A stretch of 64,000 bases of DNA from Ottowia flava (GTDB lineage: Bacteria > Pseudomonadota > Gammaproteobacteria > Burkholderiales > Burkholderiaceae_C), in assembly GCF_008017535.1 (NCBI RefSeq), contig NZ_VRUA01000005.1, positions 124,001-188,000 of the forward strand, written 5' to 3'. The notes under the pieces are model-generated. The model searched no databases. It worked only from the letters and a program-made list of their open reading frames with translations, and was not told the DNA's origin. The stretch's first letter is position 1. Each line of letters opens with the position of its first letter. Position numbers and translations under genes: made by a program. Below, piece after piece: positions 24,997-32,512 of this stretch.

Positions 24997-25026
24997 CTCG
25001 CGCCCTGCGAGGCCAGTCCTCGGGGC

Positions 25027-25338
25027 TTACGACACCGTGGCTTCGTCGGTGCGCGTCTCGCCCTTGTTGTCTTTCCAGGTCACGGAGATCTTGTCCCCGG
25101 CCTTGGCGCCTTTCAGCGTGAACTGCAGGAACGGGTTCTTCGACACCGCCGGACCCCACTCGCAGCTGAACACCGGCTTGCCGTTCAGGCTGGCCGTGAC
25201 GTCCGAAATGTGCCAAGCCGGCACCAGCTTGCCGGAAGCGTCCTTGCGCTGACCGGACTCCATCTCGTGGCTCATGAGCACGCGCACCGTGGCCTTGTCG
25301 CCAGCGGCCTGAGCGCGAATTCGCATTGGATCTGCCAT
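25027..25338 (-). CDS. soxZ: SoxZ sulfur-carrier scaffold
   Basis: Partner of SoxY in the periplasmic sulfur-carrier complex, 103 residues, immunoglobulin-like fold. It has no signal peptide, as is normal, since it is exported with SoxY. Typical segments: ATVRVLMSHEMESGQRKD, FSCEWGPAVSKNPFLQF and KISVTWKDNKGE. AGGAG lies 6-7 nt before ATG 25338. The gap to soxY (144 bp) holds a B repeat. Confidence 0.95.
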   Translation of the reverse strand: MADPMRIRAQAAGDKATVRVLMSHEMESGQRKDASGKLVPAWHISDVTASLNGKPVFSCEWGPAVSKNPFLQFTLKGAKAGDKISVTWKDNKGETRTDEATVS

Positions 25339-25384
25339 GTTCTTTCTCCTAATTCAATTCAGTACTTGCCGGTCGTGCCGCGCC

Positions 25385-25473
25385 CGCCTTACCAGCGAAC
25401 GCCGTTGCCGGACCTGTGCCGGCAACTGGCGTTGTCCCCCTTGAGGGGGAAGGCGCGCAGCGACTCAGGGGGT
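25385..25473 (-). repeat. Repeat B copy 3 (shortened)
   Basis: Begins 9 nt after the soxY stop with CCCCCTGAGTCGC in the minus direction; hairpin 25398-25433 with stem TTGCCGG/CCGGCAA. It lacks the GC-rich tail of copies 1, 2 and 5, and no A repeat follows. Confidence 0.8.
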
Positions 25474-25482
25474 GACCATCAG

Positions 25483-25941
25483 TTATCCGCCGCAGCCGCC
25501 CAGGGTGACCTTGACTTCCTTCTTGGCGTAATGCGCCTTGCCGTCGGCGGTGATCGCCACGGCGTAGACGTCGGACGATTCGCCCATCTTGGCGCGCGTG
25601 GAGAAACTGGCCTCGACTTCCGGCGTCACGTTGAACACGGACACCAGGGCGTTGGGGTTCTTCTCGACCAGCAGCACCATCTGCTTGACGTTAGGCAGCG
25701 ATGAAGCAACAGCCAGCGGCACCACGGCGCCGTTCTCGGCGATGTCGGGTGCCGTCAGCGTGACGGAGGTGCTGGCAGCGGGAGCGCCGCTGGCGCCCAG
25801 CGCCTTGAGCGCGTCGTTCAGGCTCTTGGCTTCGAACGCGGCCTTGTTGAAGGCCAGCGCGTACTGCGGAAATAGGCCGGTGCCGGCCAGCAGGCCAGCC
25901 ACCACGGCACTCTGCTTCAGTGTCTGTCGACGGGTTTGCAT
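25483..25941 (-). CDS. soxY: SoxY sulfur-carrier protein
   Basis: Periplasmic carrier that holds sulfur intermediates on the cysteine of its flexible C-terminal GGCGG arm, seen here at the very end. 152 residues. Tat-type leader TRRQTLKQSAVVAGLLAG carries SoxYZ out. ATG 25941 starts that leader and has GAGGAG 11-12 nt upstream; the 19-residue extension to 25998 is rejected. Confidence 0.96.
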   Translation of the reverse strand: MQTRRQTLKQSAVVAGLLAGTGLFPQYALAFNKAAFEAKSLNDALKALGASGAPAASTSVTLTAPDIAENGAVVPLAVASSLPNVKQMVLLVEKNPNALVSVFNVTPEVEASFSTRAKMGESSDVYAVAITADGKAHYAKKEVKVTLGGCGG

Positions 25942-25994
25942 GGGGTTGATACTCCTCAAAATTAAGTGAATGCTAATGCGTTCAGTGGGCATGC

Positions 25995-26017
25995 GCATGG
26001 GGGAAACCCCCCCATTG
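25995..26017 (-). other. Stable hairpin between soxD and soxY
   Basis: ATGGGGG and CCCCCAT pair around a short loop (the C run is seven long). No T tract follows, so it is more likely an RNA-stability or processing element than a terminator. Confidence 0.45.
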
Positions 26018-26040
26018 GTGCATGTGGGGTCGCGCAGGGC

Positions 26041-27111
26041 TTATTTCCCGGCGCCAGCGGCCAGCCAGGCCGCGATGGCCTTGGTGTCCGCCTCGGGCAA
26101 GGTTTGTGGTGGCATGGGGATTTCGCCCCAGGTACCGGAGCCGCCAGACTTGATCTTGGCCGCCAGCACGTCGGGTTTGCCGGGGTACTTCTTGGCAATC
26201 TCGGTGAAGCTGGGGCCCACCAGCTTGCCGTCCATGTTGTGGCAGGCGGTGCAGGCGTGGGTCTGCGTCAAAGCGATGGCAGCGGCATTCGGGCTGGCTG
26301 CACCGCCGGCAGGGGCCACCACCTTGACCGGGCCGGCCGCGTCGCCCAGCAGGCCTTCGGCCTTGGTCGTGTCGCTGCCGCGCTGCGGCCCGACGGTGCG
26401 GTTCTGCTCGCGCAGGTTGCCGTGGTTGTTGCGCGCATGCTCGGGCAACACCGAGGTGGTCTTGGGCTCAGGCCCGCAGTTCTTCATGCAGGCGACGGCC
26501 TGCACGTCGGGCTTGGCGGTGCCGCCCAGCTCCTTGCCCGGCCACATCGCGTGCGCGGTGGTCATGCCGTCGCGGTTGGGCATCTTCTTCTGCACCTCAG
26601 CGATGTTCTTGTCGGACAGCGTGAAGTTCTCGGGCACGACATGCGCCAGGTTCAGCAGGAAGGCCGTGACCGCGTACACCTCATCGCTGGTGAGCGACTT
26701 GGGCTTGTCCCAGGGCATGGCGCGGTTGATGTAGTCCCACAGCGTCGAGACGGTGGGCACCTTCATGAAGGTGGTGCGGCCCGGGAAATCGGTGCGCTTG
26801 AGCGTGGCCACGTGGCCAGACTTGATGTCGTCCGCCGTCGTGCCGCCCACCAGCGGCGAGAACACCGAGTTCAGTTCGCCAAAGAAGCCGTGGCAGGTCG
26901 CGCACTTGGCCTCGAACACGTCCTGGCCCTTGGCCACGCTGCCGCTGCCCGGGGGCAAGCCCTTGAAGTCGGGGCGCACGTCGATGTCCCACGCGGCCAC
27001 TTCCTTCGGCGTGGCCGCCCGGCCAATACCAGGAAACTTGTCCTGAGCCAGCGCCGGTACTGCGCAAGCAGCTATCAAAAGCGATGCAACCGCTTCACGA
27101 CACTTGAACAT
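26041..27111 (-). CDS. soxD: SoxD diheme cytochrome c
   Basis: Electron-accepting subunit of the sulfane dehydrogenase SoxCD, 356 residues. Two haem motifs, CATCH in the N-terminal half and CTACH near the C-terminus; signal peptide CREAVASLLIAACAVPALA. ATG 27111 overlaps the soxC end by 17 bases. The hydrophobic core of the signal peptide (SLLIAACA) is encoded by a sequence that matches the left end of the A repeat family. The middle part (about 150-280) is longer than the minimal diheme fold. Confidence 0.95.
   Translation of the reverse strand: MFKCREAVASLLIAACAVPALAQDKFPGIGRAATPKEVAAWDIDVRPDFKGLPPGSGSVAKGQDVFEAKCATCHGFFGELNSVFSPLVGGTTADDIKSGHVATLKRTDFPGRTTFMKVPTVSTLWDYINRAMPWDKPKSLTSDEVYAVTAFLLNLAHVVPENFTLSDKNIAEVQKKMPNRDGMTTAHAMWPGKELGGTAKPDVQAVACMKNCGPEPKTTSVLPEHARNNHGNLREQNRTVGPQRGSDTTKAEGLLGDAAGPVKVVAPAGGAASPNAAAIALTQTHACTACHNMDGKLVGPSFTEIAKKYPGKPDVLAAKIKSGGSGTWGEIPMPPQTLPEADTKAIAAWLAAGAGK
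27060..27080 (-). repeat. Repeat A fragment inside soxD
   Basis: Minus strand reads TTTTGATAGCTGCTTGCGCA, the left part of the A repeat, in frame within the SoxD signal peptide. Only the left half is present. Confidence 0.5.
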
Positions 27112-28474
27112 TCTTGACCTCGCCGTTTTCCTGAACCAACCAGGACTGGATGGCGTTGTTGTGGTAGATCGAGCGCGATCCGCGCACGGCACGCAACTGC
27201 TTGTAGCTCGGCTGCACGTAGCCGGTTTCGTCCATGGCGCGGCTCTGCACGATGGCGGGCTTGCCGTCCCACACCCAGTCGAGATTGAAACGCGTGAGGC
27301 AGCGGTCCATCACCGGCGACTCCAGCCGCGCGGTGCGCCAGTTGCGGCCGCCGTCGACCGACACGTCCACTTTCTTGACCTTGCCGCGGCCCGACCAGGC
27401 CAGGCCGCTGATGTTGTAGAAGCCCTTGTCCAGCAGCACCTGGCCGCCCGAGGGCGTGGTGACCACGCTCTTGCATTCCTGGATGCTGGTGTACTGGCGG
27501 TGCTGGCCGTCGGGCATCAGGTCGATGTAGTGCACCGCCTCGTCCTTGGTGGCGTAGGGCTTGTCGCCCAGCTCGATCCGGCGCAGGTACTTGACCCAGC
27601 TCACGCCCTGGATGCCCGGCACCACCAGGCGCAGCGGGTAGCCGTTTTCGGGGCGCAGCATTTCGCCGTTCTGCCCATAGGCGACGAGCACCTGGCCGGA
27701 GGTGATCATGCTCATGGGGATCGTGCGCGTCATCGACGAGCCATCGGCGCCTTCCGCCAGCACGAACTTGCCGCCCTTCAGGTCGGCGCCGGCCATCTCC
27801 AGCAGCGTGATCAGCGGCACGCCGGTGAATTCGCTGCACGACAGCATGCCGTGCGAATACTGCGCCGTGGGCACGGCCACGTTGCCCCACTCCATGCCGG
27901 TGTTGGCGCCGCACTCGATGAAGTGAAAGCGCGACACGCTGGGCAGCCGCATGATTTCGTCCATGGTGAAGACCTTGGGGGTCTTGACCATGCCGTTGAT
28001 CATCAGACGGTGCTGGGCCGGGTCGATGTCCCACCAGCCCTGGTGGTGGCGCTCGAAGTGCAGGCCGCTGGGCGTGACGATACCGAACAGCGACTGCATG
28101 GGCGCAAACGACACCGACGCCTGGTTGGTCTGCGTCAGACCGGGGCTCTGGCGGCGCTGCACGTTGCCTTCGTACTTGGACGGACGGCCATAGCCGTCGG
28201 TCACGACGGGCTGACCCAGGCCGGTGCTGTGGGCCGGCAGCTTGAGAATCGCGGCTTCGCCTTCGCCCACCGACGGCGCCTGAGCGCTGGCGCGCGCCGC
28301 AGCGCCACCCGCCACCGCAGCGGCGAATGCGCCGCGGATGAAGTCGCGGCGACCCTTTTTGGCCTCTGCAAAAACAGTTCGGACGCCAGCGGCGTCCAGG
28401 AAGTTCTCTGGCGCCTTGCGCAAGCGTCCTCGTTCGACGCCGGCGGGCGCGCAGGGGATTTGATCGTCGGGCAT
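27095..28474 (-). CDS. soxC: SoxC molybdopterin sulfane dehydrogenase subunit
   Basis: Molybdenum subunit of SoxCD, sulfite-oxidase family, 459 residues. Tat leader with RRDFIRGAFAAAVAGG; C188 in HFIECGANTG is the predicted Mo ligand. A TTG at 28483 could add three residues; ATG 28474 is the simpler start. With SoxD it removes six electrons from the SoxY-bound sulfane sulfur, so this organism should oxidise thiosulfate fully without storing sulfur. A perfect -10 TATAAT lies 30 nt upstream inside a candidate operator. Confidence 0.95.
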   Translation of the reverse strand: MPDDQIPCAPAGVERGRLRKAPENFLDAAGVRTVFAEAKKGRRDFIRGAFAAAVAGGAAARASAQAPSVGEGEAAILKLPAHSTGLGQPVVTDGYGRPSKYEGNVQRRQSPGLTQTNQASVSFAPMQSLFGIVTPSGLHFERHHQGWWDIDPAQHRLMINGMVKTPKVFTMDEIMRLPSVSRFHFIECGANTGMEWGNVAVPTAQYSHGMLSCSEFTGVPLITLLEMAGADLKGGKFVLAEGADGSSMTRTIPMSMITSGQVLVAYGQNGEMLRPENGYPLRLVVPGIQGVSWVKYLRRIELGDKPYATKDEAVHYIDLMPDGQHRQYTSIQECKSVVTTPSGGQVLLDKGFYNISGLAWSGRGKVKKVDVSVDGGRNWRTARLESPVMDRCLTRFNLDWVWDGKPAIVQSRAMDETGYVQPSYKQLRAVRGSRSIYHNNAIQSWLVQENGEVKNVQVS

Positions 28475-28487
28475 GAGTGTCAAATTC

Positions 28488-28532
28488 TTTATATGCGCAA
28501 ATGATTATATTAACGGGTTTTCGCGCAAAACA
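28488..28532 (-). promoter_or_regulatory. Promoter and candidate operator of soxC
   Basis: On the minus strand TATAAT (28504-28509) is a perfect -10 box with a weak -35 (TGTTTT, 17-nt spacer). The segment 28488-28510 contains two TTATAT boxes 16 nt apart and covers the -10 box and start site, a position suited to repression. A related segment lies at 34173-34194. Confidence 0.55.
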
Positions 28533-28613
28533 GCATGGGGTAAGCCCCGATTTGGGGAACTTCCTTTGGCGTCGCGCATCCCAGGCGCGCGGCAGCCCGC
28601 GTCGCTACGCGGC

Positions 28614-28949
28614 TCACTGCTTGAACTTGTAATGGTCGCGGTTCAGCACGGCCGCCACCGCCGTCACATCTTCCGGGAACAGGCCGAGGTTCATCTCGGT
28701 GTTGCAGCTCTCGACCATGCTGCGCAGCGCGCTGGGCGTGTTGATGCGCCCCTTGGGCCGGTAGATGGCGTTGCCATCGTCCGCCCATTTGCGCGCGTGG
28801 CATTCGCTGCACTTGTTTTCGGCGATCAGCTTTTCACCGAGCTTGAGATCGGCGTCCTTGAAGATGGCAGGCGTCTGCGCCATGGCGGCGCTGCCCAGCC
28901 CCAGGGCGCCTGCGGCGAGCCATGAACGAATGCCAAGCGCTGTGTTCAT
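28614..28949 (-). CDS. Small monohaem c-type cytochrome
   Basis: Periplasmic cytochrome of 111 residues: signal peptide (LAAGALGLGSAAMA|QTPAIF), one haem motif CSECH. It has no SoxX, SoxA or cytochrome c4 features, and a second cysteine sits in MVESCNTEMNLG. ATG 28949 has AGGAG seven bases upstream. It precedes soxC by 139 bp and follows the soxW-like gene. It is probably an electron acceptor or carrier for the Sox enzymes, but the role is inferred from location only. Confidence 0.8.
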   Translation of the reverse strand: MNTALGIRSWLAAGALGLGSAAMAQTPAIFKDADLKLGEKLIAENKCSECHARKWADDGNAIYRPKGRINTPSALRSMVESCNTEMNLGLFPEDVTAVAAVLNRDHYKFKQ

Positions 28950-28979
28950 CGTCGTCTCCTTGTTGTCGATCTGCCAAAC

Positions 28980-29044
28980 GCTATCTTTTACATAGCTGCC
29001 CGCGCTTGATCCTGTAGCGCCGCAGGCCAAAAACACTTCAAATC
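28980..29044 (+). repeat. Repeat A copy 9
   Basis: CATAGCTGCCCGCGCTTGAT, CCTGTAGCGCCGCAGGCC and the right end ACTTCAAAT. Plus-strand copy between two minus-strand genes, so it runs against them. Confidence 0.65.
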
Positions 29045-29051
29045 CGACGCG

Positions 29052-29561
29052 TCATCCGGCCAACGCCTTGCGCGCCTGCTCCAGCCGCCGGTCCAGGTAG
29101 GCGGCGTAGAAATCCGTTGACCCGCCCACCAGCCGGTCCGCCACCTCGCGGCCACCGGGGCCGAGAAACAGCACCGTCGGTGCCACCTTCACGGCCCACG
29201 CCTTGACCAGCGCATCGTGCCCGGTCGCCCGCCCCTGCGCATCCACCGTGCGCTGGGTGCCGCGCATGTCGACCTGCACCACCGGCAGCGCTTGCTCGGC
29301 GTGCATCGGGCCCAGGTAATTGTTGCGCACCTCTTCGCACCATGGGCAGCGGTGCAGGCTGACCATCACGACCAGCGGCTGCCCGGCCTTGAGCGCACGG
29401 TTCAGCTCGTCGGGCAGCGACTTCGACAGCGGCAAAGTGCGTGTGGCCGCGCGCGCTGGCCCATCCGCGCCGGCCGCCCATACGCCGACCAGCGCCACGG
29501 CAGCGCTCAGCGCGCGGCGGCGCGGCCAGGCGGGCAGCAGAGAGGGCGGCCAGTGCGTCAC
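29052..29561 (-). CDS. SoxW-like periplasmic thioredoxin
   Basis: Thioredoxin-fold protein of 169 residues with an N-terminal export signal (ALSAAVALVGVWAAGADGPARA) and the active site CPWC in VSLHRCPWCEEVRNN. The cis-proline region is KVAPTVLFLGPGG. In sox clusters such proteins (SoxW/SoxS type) reduce disulfides and reactivate the SoxY cysteine. The start ATG overlaps the stop of the metallo-hydrolase gene by four bases, so translation is coupled. No SoxV/CcdA partner is visible in the window. Confidence 0.82.
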   Translation of the reverse strand: MTHWPPSLLPAWPRRRALSAAVALVGVWAAGADGPARAATRTLPLSKSLPDELNRALKAGQPLVVMVSLHRCPWCEEVRNNYLGPMHAEQALPVVQVDMRGTQRTVDAQGRATGHDALVKAWAVKVAPTVLFLGPGGREVADRLVGGSTDFYAAYLDRRLEQARKALAG

Positions 29562-30544
29562 GGCGTTTCGTGCTCCATCAGCAAGTAAGTGTTGTACGCG
29601 TTCATGCGGTTGGCGGGGCCGAACAGGGGCATGTGTTCGTACTGGCTCCAGTCCGTGGCCTTGTAGGCCTCGTCGAAGGGTGTCATGTCGCGCGCGGCCT
29701 CGCCCATGGTCTTGCGCAGGTACACCAGGTAGTCGCGCGTCAGCTGCATGTCCTTGCGCGCCTCGGTCGATGCGGGGCCGTGGCCCGGCACGATGACCTG
29801 CGCATCGAAGGTGAGCAGCTTGCCCAGCGACTCAATCCAGTTGCGGCTGTCGGCCTGCCCGACAAAGGGAATGCGGTTGCGAAACACCAGATCGCCCGCG
29901 TACAGCACCTTGCGGCTGGGGATGTAGACCGCCACGTCTTCCGGCGTGTGCGCCGGGCCAACGGGCTGGAGCACGAACCGCGTGTCGCCCACCGTCAGGT
30001 CGCGCTTGGCGTCGATCCACTCGGTGGCGTTGACCAGGTGCGTCTGGTCGTTGATCCAGGGTTTAAGTTCGTCGCGCGAGGCCTGCAGGCGCAGCCGCGC
30101 GGTATCGGAAAACAGGTATTCGCGCCCGGCCTGGTGCGCGATGATGCGCGCGCCCGCCTGTTGAAACACCTGCAGGCCATAGACATGGTCGGCGTGGTAG
30201 TGGGTGACGATGACGTGCGAGACCTTCTTGGGCGTGATCTTGGCGATCTCGGCCAGCAGGCGCTCGGCCAGCGCGGGCGAGCCCAGCGCGTCGATCACGA
30301 CCACGCTGTCGGACGTGACGACAAAGCCGGCGTTGGAGATGAAGTTCTGGTTGGCCGGCGAGCCCAGGGCCGACAGGCCTTCCACATACCAGCAGCCCGG
30401 CACGACTTCGTGCGGCTGCATTTCGACGGGCGCTGCCGGTGCGTCGGCCGCGTTGCCGTAGCGCGACCAAGCCAGTGCGGCGCCGCCAAAAGCCGCGCAG
30501 ACGCATCGCTGAAGAACTTGACGTCGATCAATTGCCCCCTGCAT
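29558..30544 (-). CDS. Metallo-beta-lactamase-fold hydrolase, SoxH-like
   Basis: Exported zinc hydrolase of 328 residues. Tat-like leader DRRQVLQRCVCAAFGGAA, then the metallo-beta-lactamase fold with THYHADH, later metal ligands GPAHTPED, YAGDLVF and VPGHGP. Resembles SoxH of thiosulfate oxidisers and the related quinoprotein-relay hydrolases; the substrate of this group is not established to my knowledge. It is divergent from the transporter at 30597, with a palindrome between them, and co-translated with the thioredoxin. Confidence 0.83.
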   Translation of the reverse strand: MQGAIDRRQVLQRCVCAAFGGAALAWSRYGNAADAPAAPVEMQPHEVVPGCWYVEGLSALGSPANQNFISNAGFVVTSDSVVVIDALGSPALAERLLAEIAKITPKKVSHVIVTHYHADHVYGLQVFQQAGARIIAHQAGREYLFSDTARLRLQASRDELKPWINDQTHLVNATEWIDAKRDLTVGDTRFVLQPVGPAHTPEDVAVYIPSRKVLYAGDLVFRNRIPFVGQADSRNWIESLGKLLTFDAQVIVPGHGPASTEARKDMQLTRDYLVYLRKTMGEAARDMTPFDEAYKATDWSQYEHMPLFGPANRMNAYNTYLLMEHETP

Positions 30545-30552
30545 CTGGGCCC

Positions 30553-30566
30553 CTTATATTTATAAG
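30553..30566. promoter_or_regulatory. Palindrome CTTATA-tt-TATAAG in the divergent sox promoter
   Basis: Perfect 6-2-6 palindrome in the 52-bp gap between the metallo-hydrolase and the transporter genes, suited to control both. It shares the TTATAT core with the sites at 28488-28510 and 34173-34194. An ArsR-family operator is inferred. Confidence 0.5.
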
Positions 30567-30596
30567 CTGGTACTTAATTGATTATCGGCAAAGGCC

Positions 30597-31700
30597 ATGG
30601 ACCTGACAAGTTGGGTTGAGCAGTACAGTACCGCCGCGGTGCTCGCGACCGGCGGCGCGGTGATCGGCGCGCTGTTCGGCTTCTTTGCCCAACGCTCGCG
30701 CTTCTGCCTGCGCGCCGCGGTGCTGGAGTTCTGGCGCGGCAAATTCGGCGAAAAACTGTCGGTGTGGCTGCTGGCCTTCTCGACCGCGGTGGTCGTGGCG
30801 CAGGCGCTGGTGCTGACCGGCCACCTGGATGTCACGCAGTCGCGTCAGCTCGCCGCGCGCGGCAGCCTGTCGGGCGCGGCGGTCGGGGGCTTGCTGTTTG
30901 GCGCCGGCATGATCATGACGCGCGGCTGCGCCAGCCGGCTGCTGGTGTTGTCGGCCAATGGCAACCTGCGCGCCCTGCTCTCGGGGCTGGTGTTCGCGGT
31001 CACGGCGCAGGCCTCGCTGGCCGGCGCGCTGGCGCCGCTGCGCACCGAAGTGTCGAGCTGGTGGACCGTCGATGGCGGCGCGGCGCGCGACCTCCTGGCA
31101 CGCGTCGGCAGCGACCACTGGGGTGGCCTGCTGTTTGGCCTGGGCTGGATGGCCGTGGCCATCGTTTTCTCGCTGCGCACGGCCAACCGCTTCTGGATGT
31201 GGGTGGGCGGCATCGGCACCGGCCTGGCCGTGGCGCTGGCCTGGTGGTTCAGCTACGCGGTGTCGCAGTCCAGCTTCGACATGGTGCAGGTGCAGGGCCT
31301 GACCTTCAGCGGCCCGTCGGCCGAGTGGCTGATGCGCGTGCTCACCACGCCGGGCACCCCGTTCGGGTTTGACGCGGGCATGCTGCCCGGCGTGTTCATC
31401 GGCTCGGCCCTCGGCGCGCTGATCGGGCGCGAATTCAAGGTCGAAGGCTTCAAGGACGGCTACAGCATGGCACGCTACATCGTCGGCGCCATGGCCATGG
31501 GTTTTGGCAGCATGCTGGCCGGCGGCTGCGCGGTGGGCGCTGGTATGACGGGCGGATCGATCTTCGCGCTGACGGCGTGGATCACGCTGCTGGGCATGTG
31601 GGCCGGCGCTGGAGTGATGGACCGCCTGCTCGCCGAGCCGGTGCAAACCCATCATCCGGCGACGCAGCGCGCGCCCGTGGTGGTGCCGGTGGCGCCCTGA
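30597..31700 (+). CDS. YeeE/YedE (TsuA-like) sulfur-compound transporter
   Basis: Inner-membrane protein of the YeeE/YedE family, 367 residues, with about nine hydrophobic segments in two halves. The conserved cysteines are present: C37 (RSRFCLRAA), C111 (TRGCASR) and C311 (GGCAVGAGMTGG); in TsuA/YeeE of other bacteria such cysteines pass thiosulfate through the pore. Located in a sox island behind an ArsR-type site, it probably imports thiosulfate or another reduced sulfur species. No TsuB/TusA-like gene follows. It converges on a diheme cytochrome gene. Confidence 0.85.
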   Translation: MDLTSWVEQYSTAAVLATGGAVIGALFGFFAQRSRFCLRAAVLEFWRGKFGEKLSVWLLAFSTAVVVAQALVLTGHLDVTQSRQLAARGSLSGAAVGGLLFGAGMIMTRGCASRLLVLSANGNLRALLSGLVFAVTAQASLAGALAPLRTEVSSWWTVDGGAARDLLARVGSDHWGGLLFGLGWMAVAIVFSLRTANRFWMWVGGIGTGLAVALAWWFSYAVSQSSFDMVQVQGLTFSGPSAEWLMRVLTTPGTPFGFDAGMLPGVFIGSALGALIGREFKVEGFKDGYSMARYIVGAMAMGFGSMLAGGCAVGAGMTGGSIFALTAWITLLGMWAGAGVMDRLLAEPVQTHHPATQRAPVVVPVAP

Positions 31701-31738
31701 GTGGCTGCATGGCAGACAATGTCCCGCCCCGCACTATT

Positions 31739-31800
31739 TCAAGGCAAATAGCGCTGTAGCCCTAGAACCATCTGCGCAAACAGCTACCGAATAGATAGCG
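31739..31800 (-). repeat. Repeat A copy 10
   Basis: Minus strand: CGCTATCTATTCGGTAGCTG, TTTGCGCAGATGGTTCTAGG, GCTACAGCGC and TTGCCTTGAAA. It starts directly after the TAA of the diheme cytochrome gene (31802). Confidence 0.7.
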
Positions 31801-31801
31801 T

Positions 31802-32407
31802 TTATTGACCACTCAGGTACTCGGCCACCGCCGCCATTTCCTGCGGCGTGAGCTTTTCGGCCACGCTGTGCATGACGGCGTTGTCGTTGTTGCGCTCCCG
31901 CTTGCTGAACTGCTTGAGTTGCGCGTCGGTGTACGCGGCAAACTGGCCGGCCAGACGCGGCAGGGTGGCGCTGCCCGCCCCGTCCGGGCCGTGGCAGCTG
32001 GCGCAGGCGGGCACCCCGCTGTGCTTGTTGCCGTGCAAGTACAAGTAGCGGCCGGCGGCGGCCAGTTCGGCGTCCTTGGCGGCCTCCTTGTGCGGCGGCC
32101 GGCTGGCGTAGAAGTGGCCCAGCGCCCGCATGTCGTCAGGCGACAGCTCCGTCACCATGCTGGCCATGGCCGTGCTCTTGCGCTTGCCGCTCTTGAAGTT
32201 TTCCAACTGCTTGGCGATGTACTCGGCGTTCTGTCCGGCCAGCCGCGGAAACACCTCGCTGGCCGATTCACCGTCGGCGCCGTGGCACAGAAAGCAGGAG
32301 CCGCCGATGATTTTCTTGGCCCGCTCTTCGTTGGCCTGCGCATGCGCTGCACCGGTCGCCGCCATCAACAGCAGCGCCATGGTCCAGGTGTGAGTTCGTC
32401 TTGCCAT
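31802..32407 (-). CDS. Diheme cytochrome c4-type protein
   Basis: Periplasmic cytochrome of 201 residues with two class-I haem domains, CFLCH and CASCH, and methionine-containing segments after each (SMVTELSPDDM and AVMHSVAEKLTPQEM). Signal peptide MALLLMAATGAAHA|QANEE. This is the cytochrome c4 arrangement, an electron carrier to terminal oxidases. ATG 32407 has GGTGGA close upstream, directly after the U tract of a terminator. It follows fccB in the same direction, so it probably takes electrons from sulfide or thiosulfate oxidation. Confidence 0.88.
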   Translation of the reverse strand: MARRTHTWTMALLLMAATGAAHAQANEERAKKIIGGSCFLCHGADGESASEVFPRLAGQNAEYIAKQLENFKSGKRKSTAMASMVTELSPDDMRALGHFYASRPPHKEAAKDAELAAAGRYLYLHGNKHSGVPACASCHGPDGAGSATLPRLAGQFAAYTDAQLKQFSKRERNNDNAVMHSVAEKLTPQEMAAVAEYLSGQ

Positions 32408-32416
32408 GAGGTCCAC

Positions 32417-32444
32417 CAAAAAAAGCCGGGCCACCAAGGGCCCG
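32417..32444 (-). terminator. Intrinsic terminator after fccB
   Basis: On the minus strand CGGGCC and GGCCCG form the stem, followed by GC and seven T residues. It sits between fccB and the c4-type gene, a third case of a terminator inside a co-directional sulfur gene run. Confidence 0.8.
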
Positions 32445-32512
32445 TGAATCGCTCAAACAGTTGCACCGTGCGGTGCGGTGCAGCGACGCCGCAGCGCGGC
32501 CCCGCCTTGCCA

